NCBI RefSeq assembly: GCF_900115345.1
Contig: NZ_FOWC01000004.1
Coordinates: forward strand, 186,001-250,000
DNA from: Amycolatopsis rubida
GTDB lineage: Bacteria > Actinomycetota > Actinomycetes > Mycobacteriales > Pseudonocardiaceae
DNA length: 64,000 bases
Direction of reading: 5' to 3'
Shown here: piece after piece, positions 1-7,638 of the stretch
How the letters are laid out: each line of letters opens with the position of its first letter
Position numbering within the stretch: the first letter of the stretch is position 1
The notes under the pieces: generated by a model
Databases searched by the model: none
Told to the model about the DNA's origin: nothing
Seen by the model: the letters and a program-made list of their open reading frames with translations, nothing else
Made by a program: the position numbers and the translations under genes

Positions 1-165
1 CCGGTCGACATCGACTCCGGCCTCGGCCCGACTCGCGGTATGACGATCGTCGACCGGCGGGCGGTCCCGAACATCTCGACCGGGCGGCCGGTCGAGGTGG
101 CAGTGGACACGGAACTGGATGTGCTGCGCGAGTTCGTGTTGTCGAGACTCGCCGGGGGCCGGTGA
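1..165 (+). CDS. Nucleoside hydrolase, C-terminal fragment (5' end outside window)
   Basis: The frame is open from base 1 to the TGA at 163-165 and encodes 54 residues. The segment LGPTRGMTIVDRR followed by a PNIS..VEVAVD..LDVLREFVL tail matches the C-terminal part of inosine-uridine preferring nucleoside hydrolases, where a G-x-TRGMT strand is followed by the last helix. The family cleaves the N-glycosidic bond of nucleosides for base salvage. The catalytic aspartate cluster lies in the missing N-terminal part, so activity cannot be judged. Its stop codon shares an A with the next gene's ATG, suggesting translational coupling. Confidence 0.65.
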   Translation, partial: PVDIDSGLGPTRGMTIVDRRAVPNISTGRPVEVAVDTELDVLREFVLSRLAGGR

Positions 166-1880
166 TGGACGGGGCCGGGAGATCGCCGCTGGACGGCGAA
201 TCGCAGGTCACGCCTGGTGCGACGGCGGGTGCGGGCGGCGGGGAGCCCGGGGGTGCGGGTTCGTTGCCGGTTAGTGGCGAATCGGTTGGCGCGGATGATT
301 CATCCGCAGGTGAGGCGTCGCCGGTGGGCGGCGAATCTGTCGGTTCCGGACGTTCGCCGGTCGGTGAATCGTCGCCAGCGCGTGGCGAAAATCCTGGGTC
401 GACCAGTGAGTCGCCGCTGAGCGGCGAAACAGTCGGCGCGAGTGATTCGCCTGCCGGTGAGGCGTCGCCGGTAAGTGCCGAATCAGCCAGCTCCGGTCAT
501 TCTGCCGCGGGTGAGGCGTCGCCGGTGGGCGCCGAAACAGTCGGCCCCGGACGTTCGCCGGTCGGTGAATCGTCGCCAGCAAGTGGCGAAAATCCTGCGT
601 CGACCAGTTTGTCGCCGCTCAGTGGCGAAACCTCCGGGCGGGCTGCTGAGTCCTCGTTGGGAGGCGACTCGCCTGAGCTGAACAGCGCGTCGCCGTTAAA
701 TGGCGACGGGGTCCAGTCCTCGGAGGACGACGGGGCCGCGCGTTCTGCGAGGCAGGGGTTTCTCGCGCGGAATCGGCGGGCCGTGGTGGCGTTGGCGGCG
801 GTTGTGGCGGTCGTCGCGGCGTTGGTCGTCGCGGTGCGGGTTTTGCCGAGCGGTGCCGGTGATGCGAATTCCGGGAACGTCGCGGCGACGTCATCGTTGG
901 TCCCGAGCACCTCGAAGACGGCTCCGGTTTCGACTGCGCCGACGTCGGCGGTGCCGAGCCAGCCTGGGGTGCCGCGGGCTGGGGAGTTCGGGGCGTGGGC
1001 GTCGCGGACCAGTCAGTGGCTCGACATTCCGTTGCGGGCGATGAACGGGTACGCGCAGGCGACCGTCACGCTCGGCAAGGAACAGCCCGGCTGTCACCTG
1101 TCCTGGATCACTCTCGCCGCGATCGGGAAGATCGCCAGCGATCATGGACGGGCGCAGGGTAATCGAGTCGGGGAGAACGGGACTCTCGCGAAACCGCTTG
1201 GCACGGTGGAGGTTCTCGACTTCTATCACCGGCCCGTTTCGACGCCGGGGGCCGCTGGGCCGTTGCAGCTCTCCCCCGCGGTGTGGAGCAAGTGGCAGCG
1301 CAGCGCGTCCGGCGGTAAGCCTGACATTCAGAACATCGATGACTCGGCGCTCGCGGCTGGGCGCACGCTCTGTGCGAATGGCCGCGATCTGGCGACGGAC
1401 TGGTGGAACGGGGTCGCCACGTTGGAGCCGGCTCCGGTCGTCTTGCATCGGACGCTTGCGACGACCAACGTCTACGGCACGGTCGGCCAAAGCGATCAGC
1501 CGCCCAATCCCGCGGTGCTCACTGCGGTCGGCTTCGCGATCGACCAGATTGGCCTGCCGTACGTCTGGGGCGGCAACGGCACTCGCGACGCCGACCCGGG
1601 GTTCGACTGTTCCGGTCTGACGACCGCGGCTTACGCCAGCGCTGACGTCAAGCTGATGCGGACGGCGGACACGCAATTCCGCAGCGTTGCCCATGTGAGC
1701 GAACCCCAATTAGGCGATTTGATCTTCTACGGCGCGCCCGCTACGAAGATCCATCATGTAGGGCTGTACATCGGGAATCAGCAGATGATCGACGCGCCGC
1801 AGACCGGGCAGGCGGTGCAGGTTCATCCGTATCGGAAGCCTGGCGACGACTACGCGGGCGCGGGGCGGCCGACGGCCTGA
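165..1880 (+). CDS. NlpC/P60 peptidoglycan hydrolase with degenerate transglycosylase-like domain
   Basis: 571 residues. Residues 1-200 are a Ser/Gly/Glu-rich low-complexity region built from SPVGGES-like units, including a 67-residue unit repeated once (DNA period about 200 bp). Residues 206-226 form one hydrophobic membrane segment, so the long N-terminal repeat is probably cytoplasmic and the rest outside. Residues 310-410 resemble a lytic-transglycosylase fold (SWITLAAIGKI.SDHGR, then AGPLQLSPAVW), but the position usually held by catalytic Glu is Ala324. The C-terminal 120 residues are an NlpC/P60 domain with Cys482 (FDCSGL) and His530/His531 (HHVGLYIG), which would cleave peptide-stem bonds in peptidoglycan. 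The ATG at 165 overlaps the previous stop; a GTG at 162 is the alternative. Family assignment is firm; loss of transglycosylase activity is inference. Confidence 0.85.
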   Translation: MDGAGRSPLDGESQVTPGATAGAGGGEPGGAGSLPVSGESVGADDSSAGEASPVGGESVGSGRSPVGESSPARGENPGSTSESPLSGETVGASDSPAGEASPVSAESASSGHSAAGEASPVGAETVGPGRSPVGESSPASGENPASTSLSPLSGETSGRAAESSLGGDSPELNSASPLNGDGVQSSEDDGAARSARQGFLARNRRAVVALAAVVAVVAALVVAVRVLPSGAGDANSGNVAATSSLVPSTSKTAPVSTAPTSAVPSQPGVPRAGEFGAWASRTSQWLDIPLRAMNGYAQATVTLGKEQPGCHLSWITLAAIGKIASDHGRAQGNRVGENGTLAKPLGTVEVLDFYHRPVSTPGAAGPLQLSPAVWSKWQRSASGGKPDIQNIDDSALAAGRTLCANGRDLATDWWNGVATLEPAPVVLHRTLATTNVYGTVGQSDQPPNPAVLTAVGFAIDQIGLPYVWGGNGTRDADPGFDCSGLTTAAYASADVKLMRTADTQFRSVAHVSEPQLGDLIFYGAPATKIHHVGLYIGNQQMIDAPQTGQAVQVHPYRKPGDDYAGAGRPTA

Positions 1881-2532
1881 CCTGCGCGGTGACGTCTCGA
1901 GAACCAAGGCCTGCCGTCCTGAGGGCCGGCGGGGTTTCCGGATGAGGCTCGCGTTGGGCGGCGCTTTCGCCGTTCAGCGGCGAGAGCCTGGGGTTCGGGA
2001 CCGCTGATCCGGGGGGGTGGCGAGATGATGTCGCCGCCTGGGCGCGGAGTCTGTGGAGCAGCGCACGACGTGGTCATTGGCCAGCTTTGTCGTTTGAGTG
2101 TCGTTGTGAAATCTCGGCATCCGAGGGCCAAAGCACGGCTGAGCAAAAGTGCAGGCAGCCAGGCGGTGCTTGCTCGACTAGTAGGTGATGCCTGTGCGCT
2201 TCGGCAAAGCGGTGCCTGCGACGAAACCCGGTGCCTCCATCGTCGCCGAGGCGGCAGCAGTCGCGGAGGCCCGCGCGGTGGTCATCTAAGGTGGCGGTAG
2301 TTGTCAGCAAGCAGGTCGCGGTGCCGAAGGTTGGCCCTTCGCACTGCGTCGGTCAGCAGCGTGGTTCGCTCACGTGCCGTGGTCCATAGCGCCTGCCACT
2401 CGCAATGACAACCACAGATATGCGGCTCAAGCTCTCGTGTTCACAGCAGAACCTTGCAAATGCGAGGAAACCGCCCTTGTGGCAACACAATTACGCGCTT
2501 TCGCGGACCGTGTTGGGTATTCAGTGGGTCCG
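1881..2532. other. 650-bp gap without a convincing intact gene
   Basis: No frame here has both a good ribosome site and family-like sequence. The part after 2380 is less GC-rich than its surroundings. One minus-strand stretch between 2438 and the TGA at 2284-2282 has protein-like composition (WQALWTTARERTTLLTDAVRRAN and onward), but it has an in-frame stop just upstream and no start codon in a sensible place, so it looks like a remnant. The other open frames here are GC-driven. Confidence 0.5.
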
Positions 2533-3507
2533 TCAGCGTTGACGGACCAGATTTAGGGACACCTCCCATAGCTGGTGCGCGGCCGCGGCGTCGCGGGCCC
2601 AGCGTTTGACTGCATGACTGTTTCCTGCCAAGTCGACGTCGTCGGGAACTGTCGCGGCTTCGTTGCCGTCGTCCAGGTAATGGCCACCGTTATGGGCGAA
2701 TTCTGGGGCGGTCGCGGCGACGAGAGTGGTGGCCGCGCCTTGTCCGACGGTCTTGTATGCGAAGACTCCGGCGGCTTCGAGCCGATCTAGGTGGTCCTTC
2801 ATGTCTTGGGTGAAATCCCGTTGCAGGCCAGTGGAAACTCCGCCGGGGTTGACCGCGTTGGCGATGATTCCGTCGGCTGCCCACCGGCGAGTCGCCTCGA
2901 CAGCGAACAGCGAGTTGGCCGTTTTCGACTGCCCGTAAGCCAATTGGGGGTCGTAGGCGCGGCGGGTAAAGTGGATGTCATCGAAGACAACGGGTGAGTA
3001 CATGTGCGCGCCGGAGGTCACCGCGACGATCCGGGCCGTTCCTCGCTGGTTCGCGCCTGTGGCTAGGGCGTCGTGCAGTCCCAGCGCCAGCGCGAAGTGG
3101 CCGACGTGATTGGTCGCGAACTGCAGTTCCCAACCCTGCGGAGTGCGGCCCAGGGTTGGACGCATGACGCCGGCATTGTTGATCAACAGGTGCAGCGGGC
3201 CGTCCCAGCTGTCGGTGAAGCGGGTGACGGCGGCGAGGTCGGCCAGTTCGAGGTGCGCGATGCGGACGGCGCGGTTTCCGGTGGAGGCGGTGATCTCCTC
3301 GGCGACGCTCGTGCCGAGGGCAGTATTGCGTACGGCCAGGGTGACGTCTGCGCCGGCGGACGCGAGCACGCGGGCTGTTTCGCGGCCGAGGCCGGACGTG
3401 GCACCGGTGACGATTGCGCGGACGCCGATGAGGCTCTGGCCTGCGATGACGTCATCGGCGGTGCTGGTGGCGTCGAAGGCCGTGCGGATCAAGGAGGTTC
3501 GAGACAC
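2533..3507 (-). CDS. Short-chain dehydrogenase/reductase (retinol-dehydrogenase-like)
   Basis: About 324 residues from a GTG at 3507. The nucleotide-binding motif TGATSGLG lies at residues 34-41, the NNAG motif near 110-113, the catalytic serine near 165 and YxxxK as Y191/K195, so the SDR active site is complete. The extra length beyond residue 250 and the LINNAGVMRP segment fit the classical subgroup that includes retinol-dehydrogenase-like and WW-domain-oxidoreductase-like enzymes. The substrate is not predictable. It is transcribed divergently from the TetR gene at 3551, the usual arrangement for a repressor controlling its neighbour. The start is uncertain because no spaced Shine-Dalgarno precedes the GTG; an upstream in-frame start would lie inside the operator region. 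Confidence 0.8.
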   Translation of the reverse strand: MSRTSLIRTAFDATSTADDVIAGQSLIGVRAIVTGATSGLGRETARVLASAGADVTLAVRNTALGTSVAEEITASTGNRAVRIAHLELADLAAVTRFTDSWDGPLHLLINNAGVMRPTLGRTPQGWELQFATNHVGHFALALGLHDALATGANQRGTARIVAVTSGAHMYSPVVFDDIHFTRRAYDPQLAYGQSKTANSLFAVEATRRWAADGIIANAVNPGGVSTGLQRDFTQDMKDHLDRLEAAGVFAYKTVGQGAATTLVAATAPEFAHNGGHYLDDGNEAATVPDDVDLAGNSHAVKRWARDAAAAHQLWEVSLNLVRQR

Positions 3508-3514
3508 CCTTCGG

Positions 3515-3544
3515 ACTATACGTATTTGGCCTTCTTTGTATAGT
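3515..3544. promoter_or_regulatory. Inverted repeat in divergent SDR/TetR promoter
   Basis: ACTATAC at 3515-3521 is mirrored by GTATAGT at 3538-3544, and an ATACGTAT palindrome sits at 3518-3525. The location between two divergent genes, one a TetR regulator, makes this the probable operator. It is one of the few AT-rich spots here, so promoter elements may overlap it. Confidence 0.55.
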
Positions 3545-3550
3545 GTGTCT

Positions 3551-4075
3551 ATGGGCAGTGATCGGCGCACGCACGTACTGGACTCGGCCTTGGAGGTGTT
3601 CGCGCGCTACGGCTATCGCAAGGCGTCCATGGACGACGTCGCGAATGCCGCGGACATCTCGCGTCCTGGTTTGTACTTCTACTTCTCGTCCAAGCCGGAA
3701 CTGTTCCGCGCCACCGTGCGGCATTCGCTCGACGACAGCATCGAGGCAGCCCGGCGCGCTCTCGCCGATTCGCGGCAACCGCTGCGCGAGCGGCTGGTCG
3801 AGGCGTTCGATCACTGGGCCGGTCGCTACGTGGGACCGATGGCCGCGGAGATCGGCGTTCTGATCGACTCGAATCCCGACCTGCTCGGCACGATGCCAGC
3901 CGAGTACCCGAAACGGTTCCGCGCGCTGGTCATCGAGGCGATCGGGGGACGCTCCCCCGCAGACGTCGCAGGAACACTGATCAGCACCGCGATCGGGATC
4001 AAGCACGACGCGGAGACCCGCGACGAGTTCCGCGCTCGGATGACCATCGCGGTCGACCTTTACCGCAAACGCTGA
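3551..4075 (+). CDS. TetR/AcrR family transcriptional regulator
   Basis: 174 residues starting at the ATG at 3551 just after the AT-rich operator. The N-terminal 55 residues have the TetR helix-turn-helix pattern: LDSALEVFARYGYRKASMDDVA, then ADISRPGLYFYFSSKPELF. The C-terminal ligand-binding part is not diagnostic. An open frame extends far upstream, but that stretch is antisense to the SDR gene and is not coding. The likely role is repression of itself and of the divergent dehydrogenase through the inverted repeat at 3515-3544; this is inferred from position. Confidence 0.82.
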   Translation: MGSDRRTHVLDSALEVFARYGYRKASMDDVANAADISRPGLYFYFSSKPELFRATVRHSLDDSIEAARRALADSRQPLRERLVEAFDHWAGRYVGPMAAEIGVLIDSNPDLLGTMPAEYPKRFRALVIEAIGGRSPADVAGTLISTAIGIKHDAETRDEFRARMTIAVDLYRKR

Positions 4076-4078
4076 AAC

Positions 4079-4687
4079 TCAGGCAGGCGGCCAGTTGCAC
4101 AGGGCCGCGTCGGCGACTTTCTGCAGCTCTTCACGGGTTGCGCCGCTTGCCGCTTCGACGGCGATTCCGAACGCGACCGTCATGACGTAGCGAGCCAGCC
4201 GCGCCGCATCGGCGTCCGGTGGCAAATCGCGTTCCTCGATGGCGCGTCGAAATCGCTTCTCAAGGGCTCGGCGCGCGGCGTTTCGCCACTCGAAGAGCAA
4301 TTCGCGCGCGGGGTGGCCTAGTTCGCCAGCTGCCAACGAGCCTTGGACGCCCAGGCATCCGGGCGGGCAGCCGGGATCGGTCGTCGCTCGGACGGCACCG
4401 TTGAGTATCGCGGCGGCCACCTTGGCGGCGGTCGGCTCGGCCCACGCTCGCGGGCCGTAGGAGGCAGGGCCTTCGTCGTACAGCGCCAAAGCCTTGCGGA
4501 ACAGCTGCTCTTTGTTGCCAAAAGCCGCGTACATGCTGGTTTTCGTGATGCCCATGGCCTCGGTCAGGTCGGCCAAGCTGGCCCCTTCGTAGCCCTGCTC
4601 CCAGAACACCAGCATCGCGCGCCGCAATGCCTCGTCGGCGTCGAATCCGCGCGGACGGCCGATGTGCGCCTTGCCCTGACTGGTCAC
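4079..4687 (-). CDS. TetR/AcrR family transcriptional regulator
   Basis: 202 residues from a GTG at 4687, preceded about 12 bases upstream by an AAGGGG stretch. The DNA-binding part reads GRPRGFDADEALRRAMLVFWEQGYEGASLADLTEAMGI and continues to the Y-x-F-GNKEQLF signature, typical of the subgroup that regulates a divergent oxidoreductase. The C-terminal part contains a CPPGCLGV segment with two cysteines (also seen in some relatives). The stop lies 3 bases beyond the convergent TetR gene. The gene faces the SDR at 4779 across two matching palindromes, so it probably represses both. Confidence 0.83.
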   Translation of the reverse strand: MTSQGKAHIGRPRGFDADEALRRAMLVFWEQGYEGASLADLTEAMGITKTSMYAAFGNKEQLFRKALALYDEGPASYGPRAWAEPTAAKVAAAILNGAVRATTDPGCPPGCLGVQGSLAAGELGHPARELLFEWRNAARRALEKRFRRAIEERDLPPDADAARLARYVMTVAFGIAVEAASGATREELQKVADAALCNWPPA

Positions 4688-4709
4688 CTCGCCAGCATAC
4701 CCCTTCGGT

Positions 4710-4760
4710 ACCGATCGGTTCAGAAGTGATACGGTCACTTTAAGTACCGATCGGTACTTA
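4710..4760. promoter_or_regulatory. Pair of ACCGATCGGT operators between TetR and SDR genes
   Basis: A 20-bp perfect palindrome, TAAGTACCGATCGGTACTTA, lies at 4741-4760, and a second copy of its core ACCGATCGGT lies at 4710-4719. The centres are 36 bp apart. Such paired palindromes in a divergent TetR promoter are characteristic operators; the regulator at 4079-4687 is the obvious ligand. Confidence 0.75.
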
Positions 4761-4778
4761 ACTATCCGGAGGTCAGGA

Positions 4779-5522
4779 ATGGGACAGCTTGAGGGCAAGA
4801 CAGCGGTCGTCACCGGCGGAAGCAGCGGGATCGGCCTGGCCGCGGCCGAGCGGCTCGCCGCCGAGGGCGCGCATGTCTTCATCACCGGCCGGAATCAGGA
4901 CGCGCTGGAGTCCGCCGTGAAGACCATCGGTTCGGCCACCGCGGTAGCGGGCGACATCGCCGATCTGGCGGACCTCGATCGGCTTTACGCCGCGGTTCGC
5001 GCCCGCGGCAAGGGTCTCGACATCGTTTTCGCCAACGCGGCAGCGGGATCTTTCGCAAGCCTGGAGGAGACCACCCCAGAGCACTTCGACCAGGCCTTCG
5101 CCACCAACGTCCGCGGCACGCTCTTCACCGTGCAGAAAGCGTTGCCGCTGCTCAACAAAGGCGCGTCGGTGATCCTGAACTCGTCGGTACGCGCGGACGA
5201 CGGCCTCGCGTCGTTCGGGACGTATTCGGCGTCCAAAGCCGCCCTCCGCTCCTACGGCCGAACTTGGGCCAACGAACTGAAGGACCGTGGCATCAGGGTC
5301 AACGTGGTGTCGCCCGGCACCATCGACACGCCGGTGCTCGAAAAGGCGGTTGGCGCGGACAAAGTCGACGAGGCTCGGGCGAGTTTCGCGGCACGCGTTC
5401 CGCTCGGCAGGATGGGAACACCGCGCGAGGTCGCCGATGCCGTGCTGTTCCTCGCCTCTGACCAGAGCAGCTTCATCCTTGGCGCGAACATCTACGTCGA
5501 CGGTGGCGAAAAGCAGTTCTGA
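4779..5522 (+). CDS. Short-chain dehydrogenase/reductase (classical SDR)
   Basis: 247 residues, the standard length of a classical SDR. TGGSSGIG is at residues 12-19, the NAAAG segment replaces NNAG near 86-90, and Ser135/136 with Tyr149 and Lys153 form the catalytic set. The C-terminal GANIYVDGG motif is the usual one. The ATG at 4779 follows CGGAGG with normal spacing. The enzyme would reduce or oxidise a small carbonyl/alcohol with NAD(P)H; the substrate cannot be read from sequence. The double operator upstream indicates ligand-induced expression through the divergent TetR protein. Confidence 0.87.
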   Translation: MGQLEGKTAVVTGGSSGIGLAAAERLAAEGAHVFITGRNQDALESAVKTIGSATAVAGDIADLADLDRLYAAVRARGKGLDIVFANAAAGSFASLEETTPEHFDQAFATNVRGTLFTVQKALPLLNKGASVILNSSVRADDGLASFGTYSASKAALRSYGRTWANELKDRGIRVNVVSPGTIDTPVLEKAVGADKVDEARASFAARVPLGRMGTPREVADAVLFLASDQSSFILGANIYVDGGEKQF

Positions 5523-5575
5523 CCAGCGGCAGCGCGGGGACAACGACGTTCCCGCCGTTTCGTACTGGCGCGGAT

Positions 5576-5612
5576 ACTATACGAACGTGTAGTCTGCTAT
5601 TCATGCGTATAG
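5576..5612. promoter_or_regulatory. Imperfect palindrome ahead of TetR gene
   Basis: ACTATACGAACGTGTAGT at 5576-5593 is an imperfect palindrome, and GTATAG at 5607-5612 repeats part of it. The site sits 30-50 bp before the ATG at 5623, where a self-regulating TetR protein would bind. It shares the ACTATAC half-site with the operator at 3515. Confidence 0.4.
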
Positions 5613-5622
5613 CGACGACGTC

Positions 5623-6249
5623 ATGACTGACCCCGACGACCTGACCGCGCGTGCCCGTATCCGCGACGCGGCGATGCGGCACTTCGGCGAGCACGGCTTC
5701 GAGCGCGCGACGATCCGGGGCATCGCGGTGGAAGCCGGAGTGTCGTTGGGATTGGTGCGGCACCACTTCGGGTCCAAGCAGGCGCTCCGCGAGGCGTGCG
5801 ACGCGCACCTGATCAAGCTCCTCCGCCAGCTCAACGACCAGGTGCCGGACGACCTGGCCGCCAGCGTCACCGCGAATCCCGTCGCGGCGGCGCGGGTCGC
5901 CGTCGGGCCCTACCGGGACTATCTCGTCCGGGCGCTGGTCGAAGGCGGCGTCGCGCCGTTGTTCGACGAGATGGTCGAACTCGGCACGAGCCGGCTTGTC
6001 GCCACTGATCGGCAACGGACGCACCCGCCGACGGTCGACCCCAAGGTCCGCGCCGCGATCGGCACCGCGATGGCGTTGTCGATCACCGTGCTGCACCAGC
6101 ATATTTCCCGTGCGGCAGGCATCGACATCCTCAGCCCGGCGGGCGACAACATGCTCGCCCGCGCGCTGATCGACATCTACTCGCATCCGCAGCTCAGCCT
6201 CGACGAAGCGCAGGCGGCGCTCGACCGCCTGCCGGCGGAAGGAAACTGA
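5623..6249 (+). CDS. TetR/AcrR family transcriptional regulator
   Basis: 208 residues. The first 55 residues carry a clear TetR fold: IRDAAMRHFGEHGFERATIRGIA, then AGVSLGLVRHHFGSKQAL. The HHFGSK recognition helix and the C-terminal half are typical of actinobacterial regulators encoded beside small metabolic enzymes. The stop codon is one base before the next ATG, so the gene is co-transcribed with the CMD-family gene at 6251 and probably controls that pair through the palindrome at 5576-5593. Confidence 0.83.
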   Translation: MTDPDDLTARARIRDAAMRHFGEHGFERATIRGIAVEAGVSLGLVRHHFGSKQALREACDAHLIKLLRQLNDQVPDDLAASVTANPVAAARVAVGPYRDYLVRALVEGGVAPLFDEMVELGTSRLVATDRQRTHPPTVDPKVRAAIGTAMALSITVLHQHISRAAGIDILSPAGDNMLARALIDIYSHPQLSLDEAQAALDRLPAEGN

Positions 6250-6250
6250 C

Positions 6251-7156
6251 ATGCCGCACGCGACGATTCCCCGCATCCCGCCGCTCGAACTCGACGAGAT
6301 GGATCCCGAGCGGCAAAAACTGGCGAAACTCGGCGCGGACACCGTGATCCAGGTTCTCGCCCGCGCGCCGGAAGTGCTGCAGGCGTCCGGTGCATTGGGC
6401 GGTTACCTGTTGAGCCGAGGGAAACTGCATCCGCGGATCCGCGAACTGGCGATTCTTCGCGTCGCGCTCCGGTGCGACGCTCCGTATGAGTGGGCCAACC
6501 ACGCGCCCGCCGCACTCGGCGGTGGCGCGACGGACGCGGAGATCGGGGCTCTCTCCGATCCGGACGCCAGTTGGCCGCCCGAGGACGACGCGGTGCTGCG
6601 CGCCGTCGATGAACTGTGCGCGGATGTCTTTGTGTCCGACGGAACCTGGACAGCTCTCGCCGCGACCCGCGACCACGCCGAGATCATCGAGATTCTGTTC
6701 CTCGTCGGCTACTACCGGATGATGGCGGGGTTCCTCAATTCCGCGGGCGTCCCGGTGAAGCCCGGGCAGCCGGCGCTCGGCGAACCACCGGCGCCCGTGG
6801 TTGCCCCGGCTCAGCAGGTTCGGCCCGCCAGCGGCGAAACCGGCCCGGACGGCAGCTGGAAGATCACGTTCACCCATCCGGCGGGAAGCAAGGACCTGCT
6901 CCTCGACCTCGGGACCGACGGCACCAAGGTGTCCGGTTCCATTTTCGACACGCAGCTGAAGGTCACGGTCCCCATCGTGTCGGGGACAGTCGACGGTCAA
7001 AAGGTCACCTTCACCGCGCTGGTGACTGATCCGGCGCGCTTCGAGGTGAGCGTGACCGGCACGGTTGACGGGGATGCGTTCTCCGGCTCCGTCACGGTGT
7101 CCGGTGGCGGCACCTTTCCGCTGACCGGGGTTCGGGAGGTCAGTCCCAGTAGTTGA
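6251..7156 (+). CDS. Carboxymuconolactone decarboxylase-family protein fused to a beta-rich domain
   Basis: 301 residues. Residues 1-165 are a carboxymuconolactone decarboxylase/AhpD-like domain: the run LHPRIRELAILRVALRCDAPYEWANHAPA and the later LVGYYRMMAGFLNS helix are the family hallmarks. The redox CxxC pair of AhpD is absent, so this is the non-peroxidase subtype. Residues 195-295 are an unrelated repeat of short hydrophobic/polar strands (W.ITFTHPAGSKDLLLDL, GSIFDTQLKVTVPIV, SGSVTVSGGGTFPLTG) that looks like a beta-barrel or jelly-roll. I do not recognise that domain. The 3' end overlaps the decayed minus-strand gene by 17 bp. Translationally linked to the preceding TetR gene. Confidence 0.75.
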   Translation: MPHATIPRIPPLELDEMDPERQKLAKLGADTVIQVLARAPEVLQASGALGGYLLSRGKLHPRIRELAILRVALRCDAPYEWANHAPAALGGGATDAEIGALSDPDASWPPEDDAVLRAVDELCADVFVSDGTWTALAATRDHAEIIEILFLVGYYRMMAGFLNSAGVPVKPGQPALGEPPAPVVAPAQQVRPASGETGPDGSWKITFTHPAGSKDLLLDLGTDGTKVSGSIFDTQLKVTVPIVSGTVDGQKVTFTALVTDPARFEVSVTGTVDGDAFSGSVTVSGGGTFPLTGVREVSPSS

Positions 7157-7539
7157 AGAAGGCTTCGCCGACCGTCGATGGTTTCCAGTAGGCGACGTCG
7201 GACCGCGTGAGGTGTGGCCGATCTTTGGCGGCGAAGGACCGGTCGAGGTCGCTGGCGTGAGCACTTGGAACTGCCCTGTTTCCGCCAGCACCGCGGTCAG
7301 GTCCGATTCGTCGGCGAACTCCGACGGTCCCCGTTCCCGCGCCGGCGCGAAGTCCAATGAGCGAGGCGAGCGAGCGCGACCACCGGTGCGTCGTTGGCAG
7401 CGACGACCGAGATCGTGCGGTCAGGCTGCTCGATGACAGCTTGACGGAAGTTCGGCGTGACCGACGGGACACGAGAATCGGTCAAGGTTCCGCCGGCACG
7501 ACGGACGAAGTCGTAACAGAGACGGCGAACCTCGGCCAC
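7140..7539 (-). pseudogene. Frameshifted small hypothetical gene
   Basis: Protein-like sequence runs through three frames. It begins with GTG at 7539 (AEVRRLCYDFVRRAGGTLTDSR and onward to VAANDAPVVALAR). Near 7360 it moves to a second frame (LDFAPARERGPSEF, then ADESDLTAVLAETGQFQVL). Near 7255 it moves to a third (DLDRSFAAKDRPHL, ending VGEAFFNYWD). Joined, the segments give a smooth protein of about 130 residues with no known motif. Two indels imply a pseudogene, or two sequencing errors in the source. The 3' end overlaps the CMD gene by 17 bp. Confidence 0.6.
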
Positions 7540-7638
7540 TGCCGCATCCTGCGCGGCCGTTCCCCCGGCAGGGGGCGCGGAATTGCGGCGGACGAGGACG
7601 GGTGGTCTTCTTGGCTCAAGATCGAAAGGTGAGCCGCC

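Noticed and set aside
3110-3550. Long N-terminal extension of the TetR gene at 3551
   Set aside because: The extension is antisense to the SDR gene and crosses the operator; the TetR domain begins exactly after ATG 3551.
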